From the NCBI GenBank assembly GCA_964498075.1, contig CAZCGA010000003.1:42671-106670 (forward strand): a DNA stretch of 64,000 nt. Reading direction: 5' to 3'. The first letter of the stretch is position 1. Each line of letters opens with the position of its first letter. This DNA is from CAZCGA01 sp964498075 (GTDB lineage Bacteria > Desulfobacterota > Binatia > HRBIN30). Both the position numbers and the translations under genes were made by a program. Positions 58,628 through 64,000 of the stretch are shown here, one piece after another. Below the pieces are notes generated by a model. It searched no databases and had not been told where the DNA came from. It was given only the letters and a program-made list of their open reading frames with translations.

Positions 58628-60477
58628 GGTGCGACCCTCCGCGCCACGGCCCATTCCAGAAGAAGCAGAGCGGCGGCCGCGTAATAGAGCCAACGCCCGT
58701 ACTCGCTGCGTGGCCCTGCGGTGGTAGAGCGAGTCGGTGGTGAGGACGCAGGTCGGACCGGCGGCTCCTTGGCCGCTCTCCCGATATCGGACTCCACCGG
58801 ATCGAAGAAGTTCGCCAGCAGCGTACGGCTGGTTCCGTCGGCACTGATCCGGTACTCGCCGGCGTACAGCGGCTGCAGGGTCAGGTGCCCCGCCTCCAGC
58901 GCCCGCACGGTGCCGTGTGGGTCGCGCACCCGCACCGGGTGCGCCGGAAGCCCGTCGAGGGCTTGCACCGCCCCGGTGTCCACCACCAGAGCCGTGCGGC
59001 TCTCGGGCGTCAGCCAGCCGAGCAGGTTCATGAAGAAGAGAAAGAAATTGATGTTGTCGCTGCTGAGCAGACGCTCGGCTTCGAGGTCGAAGGCGATGCA
59101 CGCCTCCCGGTGACCGTCGCGCTCGCCGGCGAACGCCAGCGGGAACTCCCGCTCGATGGTCCGCGACCACAGCAAGGGCTCGCTCCACGCCGGGACGCTC
59201 AGGACGCGCGCGCGCTGCAACGGGAGAGAGGCCAGTGGGCGCAATGACTGCAGCGCGGCGTGCCGGGCGTTCCAATCCAGCACTTCAATGTTCTCCGCGT
59301 CCGCCGCCACCGGGAACAAGCCGTTGTCTTTCGGCGGGTAGATGTACAACGCATTCACCCCCGGCCCAGCCGCGGGGACGAAGCGATGGAAGATGACGAG
59401 ATCGACCTGCTGGGCCGCTGCGACGCTGAAGTCGGCCGGGTCGACGATCGACAGCTGCAGACCCGGGGTCGCGGTGGCGAGATCGCGCAGGTCGTCGAGC
59501 AACGGCGAGGGTGGGGAAGCGACCAGCACACGGGTCGGGGTCACCGGACGGATCCAGCCGTAGGCGCGGTTGTCGGCCGCCAGCGCATCCGCCACTTCGA
59601 GCTGCGCGATGACGCGTCCGGGCCCCGGGAAGTCGTGAATCAGAAACCCCTTCGATTCGCGCGGCGCGATCGTGAAGCCGTTGCGATTCACCACCTGATC
59701 TTCCAGTTGCACCGTGAGGAAGCCGTGCCCATCGCGATGTCCGAAGTTTTCGACGAGCACGTACGCGCGCGCGCTGCGTGGGTCTTGAAAGCGCCCTTGG
59801 AAGATCTGCAGGGCCTCGATGGCGAGGTTGTCGTCGCTCTCGCCGACCTGAAAGACGCTCACCTGGTCACGGAGCCGCGGCGGCAGTTGCGCGCGCGGGA
59901 TGTCCGTGAAGACCTCGACCTCGGTCGGGACGTCCTCACGTTGCCGGGCAGGTTCGACGAACGCCAGCGCCAGCGCGAGGTCCCCCGCCGTGTCCGTGGG
60001 GGCGGCTTGCTGCAACGCCGTGGCGACCGCCTGGTGGTCGCGCGTGAAGTTGATCATGACCTCGGGCGTGTGGCCGGCGTCGACGAGCATCACCTCGTCC
60101 GCGTCGTGCAGCCCGTGCAAGAGCTTCAGTGCTTGGCGACGGGCTTCGTCGAATCGCGAGCTGGTCCCTTCCCGGGCCTGCATGCTGGCGGAGGTATCGA
60201 GCACGAAGATGTGACGCCCCCCGACGTCGACGCCGCCCGGGCCGGCGAGGTACGGACGCGCCAGCCCGGCGATCAGAGCGCTCAGCAACAGGAGCTGCAG
60301 CATGAACAGCAGATCGGGACGGAAGCGCCGTGCTCGGATCGTATCTTCGCGCACCGCCTCCCACAACAGCAACGACGGCACCGCCACGCGCCGGCGCCAG
60401 CGCTCCCACAGATAGAAGAGCACCAGCACGCCGTAGAGGCCGCTGAAGACGAGTGCGAGCGGTTCCAGCACGCCCAT
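58624..60477 (-). CDS. BatA/VWA-type membrane protein
   Basis: Protein of 617 residues. The N-terminal pair of helices (LALVFSGLYGVLVLFYLW; LLFMLQLLLLSALIAGLARPYL) is the Aerotolerance N-terminal region, then a VWA domain with MIDAS VLDTSASMQ and an Asp in DAGHTPEVM. The C-terminal half has a Rossmann-like region and a final helix (WLYYAAAALLLLEWAVARR). The stop overlaps the start of the downstream VWA gene by four bases. Probably forms a membrane complex with its neighbours. Confidence 0.86.
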   Translation of the reverse strand: MGVLEPLALVFSGLYGVLVLFYLWERWRRRVAVPSLLLWEAVREDTIRARRFRPDLLFMLQLLLLSALIAGLARPYLAGPGGVDVGGRHIFVLDTSASMQAREGTSSRFDEARRQALKLLHGLHDADEVMLVDAGHTPEVMINFTRDHQAVATALQQAAPTDTAGDLALALAFVEPARQREDVPTEVEVFTDIPRAQLPPRLRDQVSVFQVGESDDNLAIEALQIFQGRFQDPRSARAYVLVENFGHRDGHGFLTVQLEDQVVNRNGFTIAPRESKGFLIHDFPGPGRVIAQLEVADALAADNRAYGWIRPVTPTRVLVASPPSPLLDDLRDLATATPGLQLSIVDPADFSVAAAQQVDLVIFHRFVPAAGPGVNALYIYPPKDNGLFPVAADAENIEVLDWNARHAALQSLRPLASLPLQRARVLSVPAWSEPLLWSRTIEREFPLAFAGERDGHREACIAFDLEAERLLSSDNINFFLFFMNLLGWLTPESRTALVVDTGAVQALDGLPAHPVRVRDPHGTVRALEAGHLTLQPLYAGEYRISADGTSRTLLANFFDPVESDIGRAAKEPPVRPASSPPTRSTTAGPRSEYGRWLYYAAAALLLLEWAVARRVAP

Positions 60478-60482
60478 GTGAC

Positions 60483-61421
60483 TTAGTGCACCAATCCCAA
60501 CGCGGGTAGATCGTGAAACAGGCTCTGCTCCAGACCGGCCGCGGTATCGGCGACGGAGAAGACGATCGCACCGCGCGTGCAGAACGATTGCAGGCGGGCG
60601 AGCTGTTCGGCGAGGGCATGTTGATAGCGGGCGCGGTTGCTCGGAGTGAGGGTGATGAATCGGTGCCGCCCGGTCTCGGCGTCGATCAGTTGGCCGCGGC
60701 GAAACAGCGTGGCGGGGTCGCGTTCGCCCGGCCCGATGATGCGCACCGCAGCCACCGTGAAGCGGCGCGCCACCAGATCTCCCAGCGCCGCTTCATACCC
60801 GCTCGGGTCCGCCAGAAAATCGGACAACACGATGGCCACACCGGGGGAACGATGCTCACGCAGCGCCGCCGCAAGACCGCCGGCGATCGCCGTGGCGCCG
60901 TGCGGGCGCAGCGGCAGCAGGAAGTCACGCAGACGCTGCAGGGCCTGTCGATGGCGGAAGAACGGCGAGGCGACGTACTGGTGCGGCAAGCCTTCGCTGA
61001 CCGCGACCAGACGGACCGGGTCGCTGTTGCGCAGGCTGACGTAGGCCAGGCTGGCCGCCAGCCCGAAGGCGAAGCCGATCTTGTTGTCGGCGGCGGGAAA
61101 CGCCATCGACGCCGACAGGTCGATGAACAGATGCAGCGGCGCCTCGCGCTCGGCGCGAAACGTCTTGATCAGCAACTGATCCAGCCGGCCGTAAGCGTTC
61201 CAGTCGAGATGGCGGAGGTCGTCACCAGCGCCGTACGCCTTGTAGCTCTCCAGCTCGATGCCCGAGCCTTGAGCGCCGCGCGGCATCGGAGTGTTGCCCG
61301 GGCGCGTGCTCAGGGAATGGCGCACCGTGAGGTGCAAGCGATCGAGCTTGCGCAGGAAGCCCGGCGTCAGCACCGCGGTGAGCGCGGCAGCGGTGTCAAT
61401 GCCGGAGTCGCCGGGCTCCAT
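60483..61421 (-). CDS. DUF58 protein
   Basis: Protein of 312 residues with the DUF58 signature: GSGIELESYKAYGAGDDLRHLDWNAYGR followed by a VWA-like fold with FIDLSASMAF (MIDAS). DUF58 proteins are partners of MoxR AAA+ ATPases. The start ATG at 61421 overlaps the 3' end of moxR by 26 bases. It ends five bases before the BatA-like gene. Confidence 0.9.
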   Translation of the reverse strand: MEPGDSGIDTAAALTAVLTPGFLRKLDRLHLTVRHSLSTRPGNTPMPRGAQGSGIELESYKAYGAGDDLRHLDWNAYGRLDQLLIKTFRAEREAPLHLFIDLSASMAFPAADNKIGFAFGLAASLAYVSLRNSDPVRLVAVSEGLPHQYVASPFFRHRQALQRLRDFLLPLRPHGATAIAGGLAAALREHRSPGVAIVLSDFLADPSGYEAALGDLVARRFTVAAVRIIGPGERDPATLFRRGQLIDAETGRHRFITLTPSNRARYQHALAEQLARLQSFCTRGAIVFSVADTAAGLEQSLFHDLPALGLVH

Positions 61422-62433
61422 GCAGCACGCGCTCGATCAGGGCCCGCGGGTCGATCCCGTCGGCAACCGCGGCGAAGTTGAGCACCAGGCGGTGGTTGAG
61501 CGCCGGGACCGCCACCTGGTCGATGTCGTCGTACGTGATGTTGACCCGGCTGTCGAGCAAGGCCCGGACCTTCGCACCGAGTAGCAGCGCCTGCCCGCCG
61601 CGTGGGCTGGAGCCGAAGCTGACGTACTTGCTGACCTGCTCATCCACCGGCAGCAGCGCCGCCCCGCCGGGTGAGAACTTCGAGCCGGTCGGCAACGTGG
61701 CGCGCACCACGGCCGCGGCATATTCCTCCAGATGCGGTGCCACCAGCACCTCGCGCACCAGCATACGCAGCTGCTCGATGCGCGCCGCCGCCTCGTCGGG
61801 TGCAAACACCGGATCGGCCTTCGGCAAGCTCGCCCCCGTGGTGCTGCCGATGATGCGCTGCATCTCGCCGTGGTCGGGGTAGCTCAGCACCACCTTGAAG
61901 AAGAATCGGTCGAGCTGCGCTTCCGGCAGCGGGTACGTGCCCTCCATCTCGATCGGATTGAGCGTCGCGAGCACGAAGAAGGGCGGCTCCAAACGGTACG
62001 TCGTCCCGGCCACCGTCACCTGCATCTCCGCCATGGCCTCGAGCAGCGCTGACTGCGTCTTCGGCGTCGCTCGGTTGATCTCGTCGGCCAGCAGCACGTG
62101 CGAGAACAGCGGCCCCGGTACGAAGGTGAACTCGCGCCGGCCATTGTGCTCCATCACCATGCGCGTGCCGGTGATGTCCGCGGGCATCAGATCGACGGTG
62201 AATTGAATGCGGTTGAACGACAGGTTCAGCGCCTCACCCAAGGTCCGCACGATCAGCGTCTTGCCGGTACCGGGGACACCTTCGATCAGCACGTGGCCGC
62301 TGGCGAAGAACGCCACCAGGATCTGATCCAACATCTCGCGGTGTCCGACGATGACGCGGTGCAGCTGGTCGCGTAGTCGCTGGAAGACGTCCTGAAACTC
62401 TTGCACCGCCTGTTGCGGCGTCGGGTGCGTCAT
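61396..62433 (-). CDS. MoxR-family AAA+ ATPase
   Basis: Protein of 345 residues: Walker A GVPGTGKTL, Walker B LLADEINRATPKTQSALLEAMAE, sensor 1 VLATLNPIEMEGTYPLPEAQLDRFFF and the arginine region after it. It would remodel or chelate-load VWA-domain partners encoded downstream. The ATG at 62433 overlaps the stop of the upstream gene by four bases. Confidence 0.94.
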   Translation of the reverse strand: MTHPTPQQAVQEFQDVFQRLRDQLHRVIVGHREMLDQILVAFFASGHVLIEGVPGTGKTLIVRTLGEALNLSFNRIQFTVDLMPADITGTRMVMEHNGRREFTFVPGPLFSHVLLADEINRATPKTQSALLEAMAEMQVTVAGTTYRLEPPFFVLATLNPIEMEGTYPLPEAQLDRFFFKVVLSYPDHGEMQRIIGSTTGASLPKADPVFAPDEAAARIEQLRMLVREVLVAPHLEEYAAAVVRATLPTGSKFSPGGAALLPVDEQVSKYVSFGSSPRGGQALLLGAKVRALLDSRVNITYDDIDQVAVPALNHRLVLNFAAVADGIDPRALIERVLHGARRLRH

Positions 62434-63827
62434 TGATCGGCTCTCACGGAGTAGACGCGGCGCACCAGATCCTCATACTCGGGCGGAATCTCGGCCTTGC
62501 GCAAGGCGTCATCATTCAGTTGCCGCTCGCTGAGCGCGGCCTGCGCCGTGCTGCCGGTTTCGGCTGCCGCCGTACCCGGACGTTTGCCTTGCTGGCGCGG
62601 CTGAGTGCTTTTCTGGTCGATCGAGTGCAGGAAGGAGCTGATGGTGAGCTTGTAGGTCTTCGGGCTTTCGGGACCGGCGGCGGTACCGTCGGGCTTCGCG
62701 GCCATCAGACCTCCCGGACTCGAGCCGTCACCCGCTGCCGGTGCGGCCCCATCACGGTGCTGATCCGGCACACTGCCGTCCTGCCGTTGGGCGACTTGTT
62801 CCCCTTTGGATTGCCCGGGGTTCGTGCCGCCCGCTTGCCTCTGCTGCGCACTCGCAGCGCCCTGCTGTGCCGACTGCGGTTGTGCGCCTGGCTTGCCTTT
62901 CTCTGACGGATTACGTCCCTGCCCATCGTGCTCGCCTTGGCTACTGTCGCGACGATGGTCTGGGTTGTCGCTTCCCGCCGCGGGCTTGGCGGCGAGGTCG
63001 TGAGGCCGATCCATCGCCTCAGCATGAAAGGCACGCCGAATGGCTTCTTGGAGCCGCTCAGACAAGGATGGTTGGGAGCCGTCCAACTCAGGCAACGATC
63101 CTTCGGGTGGTGACTGCCCGGCGCGCAGTTTCGCGGCGGTTGCTGTGTCGGGTTCACCGTGAGGCGGTGCACTACCCGAGGTCAGCGACGCATTACCGGG
63201 CCCGCTGTTCTCGCCGCGCGCGCCCCCGGCGGCGCGCTGTGGGGCTTTGAGCGACGCCGGGTGGTCGAGCGTTTGTGAGGCGAGAGATGTCGCGGCGTCG
63301 GATTCCTCCGACGCAGGCGGTGGCGGCGTGCGCCGCGCGATGAGCACGGTCGAGACCAGCGCGAGCAGCGACGCCAGCAGTACGAAGACAGACCGCGGCA
63401 CGCGCCGTGGCGCAATGCGCTGCGCCTGCCATCGCGCTCCTAGCGCCAGCGTTTGCGCGACCAAAACCGGCGCCAGCCGCGAGGCGCGCGGCCTGGTGCG
63501 AAGGTCGACGAGCGTGGTCAGCCGGTCCGTGAGCTGCCCGCGCCGATCGATGAGTTGCGCCGTCGCCTGCAAGTCCAACCAGCGGCGTCGCGCCAACACG
63601 ACCGCGCCGGCAATCACGCCGATCGACACCGCGGTCCCGCCCCATGTGGCGATGCGAAAGGCGACCGCCGAGGAAAGCAGACCGGAAATGATGATTAGCG
63701 TACTGACGAGCAGCAGGACGCTGAGGCTCAGGTAGGCGCTGTGTTGCGCGGCCACCGAGTTGAGCCGCCGGCGCACCACCTGCACGCGCTCCTCAACCTC
63801 GGCAAGACCCAGTGAAATCGCCGGCAT
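62430..63827 (-). CDS. membrane protein with long disordered region, head of MoxR operon
   Basis: Protein of 465 residues. Two or three hydrophobic helices at the N-terminus (YLSLSVLLLVSTLIIISGLL; VSIGVIAGAVVLA; SVFVLLASLLALVSTVLI near 148-168) are followed by more than 200 residues rich in Gln, Gly, Pro, Asp and Ala. The end NDDALRKAEIPPEYEDLVRRVY is ordered and resembles the tail of DUF4175-like proteins. The disordered part may tether or bind the VWA partners. Start ATG 63827 is 28 bases downstream of a promoter. Confidence 0.72.
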   Translation of the reverse strand: MPAISLGLAEVEERVQVVRRRLNSVAAQHSAYLSLSVLLLVSTLIIISGLLSSAVAFRIATWGGTAVSIGVIAGAVVLARRRWLDLQATAQLIDRRGQLTDRLTTLVDLRTRPRASRLAPVLVAQTLALGARWQAQRIAPRRVPRSVFVLLASLLALVSTVLIARRTPPPPASEESDAATSLASQTLDHPASLKAPQRAAGGARGENSGPGNASLTSGSAPPHGEPDTATAAKLRAGQSPPEGSLPELDGSQPSLSERLQEAIRRAFHAEAMDRPHDLAAKPAAGSDNPDHRRDSSQGEHDGQGRNPSEKGKPGAQPQSAQQGAASAQQRQAGGTNPGQSKGEQVAQRQDGSVPDQHRDGAAPAAGDGSSPGGLMAAKPDGTAAGPESPKTYKLTISSFLHSIDQKSTQPRQQGKRPGTAAAETGSTAQAALSERQLNDDALRKAEIPPEYEDLVRRVYSVRADQ

Positions 63828-63854
63828 AACATTCGCAGCGTTCGTCGCGTCGGC

Positions 63855-63883
63855 AGGATAGTGGAGGGGGTTGGACGGGTCAA
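63855..63883 (-). promoter_or_regulatory. sigma70-type promoter for the MoxR/VWA operon
   Basis: Leftward TTGACC (63883-63878), 17 bases, TATCCT (63860-63855). Five of six matches at -35 and four of six at -10 with ideal spacing. Predicted RNA start near 63848, about 20 bases before the ATG at 63827. Nothing else is seen from here to 64000. Confidence 0.5.
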
Positions 63884-64000
63884 CATAAGGCTGCCGACGC
63901 GTCCTCGTCTACGGCTCGCCACGGCCGTTCGCGTGGCCCAGGCGCCTTAGTACTCTGGTTCATAAGTTCGGCAACGTATTCGGGTCAAGCGGCACAACGT

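Noticed and set aside
58628..59275. N-terminal extension of the last VWA protein
   Set aside because: The frame is open, but the sequence is Arg/Ala/Pro-rich nonsense overlapping the BatA-like gene; the GTGA overlap at 58624-58627 marks the true start.
1..64000. tRNA, rRNA or CRISPR loci
   Set aside because: No cloverleaf-like or rRNA-like stretch and no regularly spaced repeats were noticed in the intergenic regions by eye; a tRNA or CRISPR program was not run.

Overview
The window is high-GC bacterial chromosome. The mix of acyl-CoA catabolism genes, a DUF1302-type outer-membrane protein, type IV pilus genes and secreted proteins with Cys-rich tags such as CxGGxNDGxPC next to Pro/Thr linkers is what I would expect of a Binatota or deltaproteobacterial-grade lineage. 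That placement is inference. A 10-N gap and two frame breaks suggest a draft or metagenome assembly.

Layout. 86-5576 (minus) is a fatty-acid/steroid-type catabolic cluster: acyl-CoA dehydrogenase, DUF35 protein, thiolase-like protein, acyl-CoA ligase, enoyl-CoA hydratase. A divergent outer-membrane DUF1302 protein follows (5779-7602). 7608-10865 (minus) makes a GDP-deoxyhexose (gmd, rmd, cupin) and carries a UbiA-type phosphoribosyltransferase with a broken frame. Next are a MaoC hydratase, a ketopantoate-reductase-like enzyme, a receiver protein, a Crp/Fnr regulator and two unknowns. 16057-16996 (minus) is a compact regulatory cassette: a small membrane protein, a hairpin-rich spacer, an XRE regulator, and upstream of it a short ORF whose 3' part can form an antiterminator against a strong intrinsic terminator. 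ddl (plus) and aroQ (minus) follow.

18865-33750 (minus) reads as one long operon: a short ORF with an embedded terminator-like hairpin, pilMNOPQ with 4-base overlaps, a truncated aroK, aroB, a small lipoprotein and a 2533-residue lipoprotein built of Ig-like modules and Pro/Thr linkers. rlmE lies upstream of it. An intact-ended insertion sequence (34604-36476, 16-bp inverted repeats, 9-bp target duplication, frameshifted transposase) sits between rlmE and pcrA.

38716-45619 (mostly minus) is housekeeping and metabolism: pgeF, MmgE/PrpD, Nudix, CoA-binding protein, low-molecular-weight phosphatase, SDR, thrombospondin-type-3 protein, ssb. 45672-47316 couples gmhA to a deoxyhypusine-synthase-like protein. 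47395-54101 (plus) holds ggt (with the gap), a flippase-like membrane protein, an AAA-ATPase/TPR/nucleotide-cyclase fusion and an unknown. 54114-55874 (minus) has larC and an ImmA-type peptidase. 55976-63827 (minus) is a MoxR-DUF58-VWA-VWA operon headed by a membrane protein with a long disordered region and a good sigma70-type promoter.

The observations most worth following are the attenuator upstream of the XRE gene, the translated hairpin leader of the pilus operon, the giant lipoprotein placed in the pilus/aro operon, the cyclase with unusual purine-specifying residues, and the DUF35/thiolase pair with a displaced cysteine.
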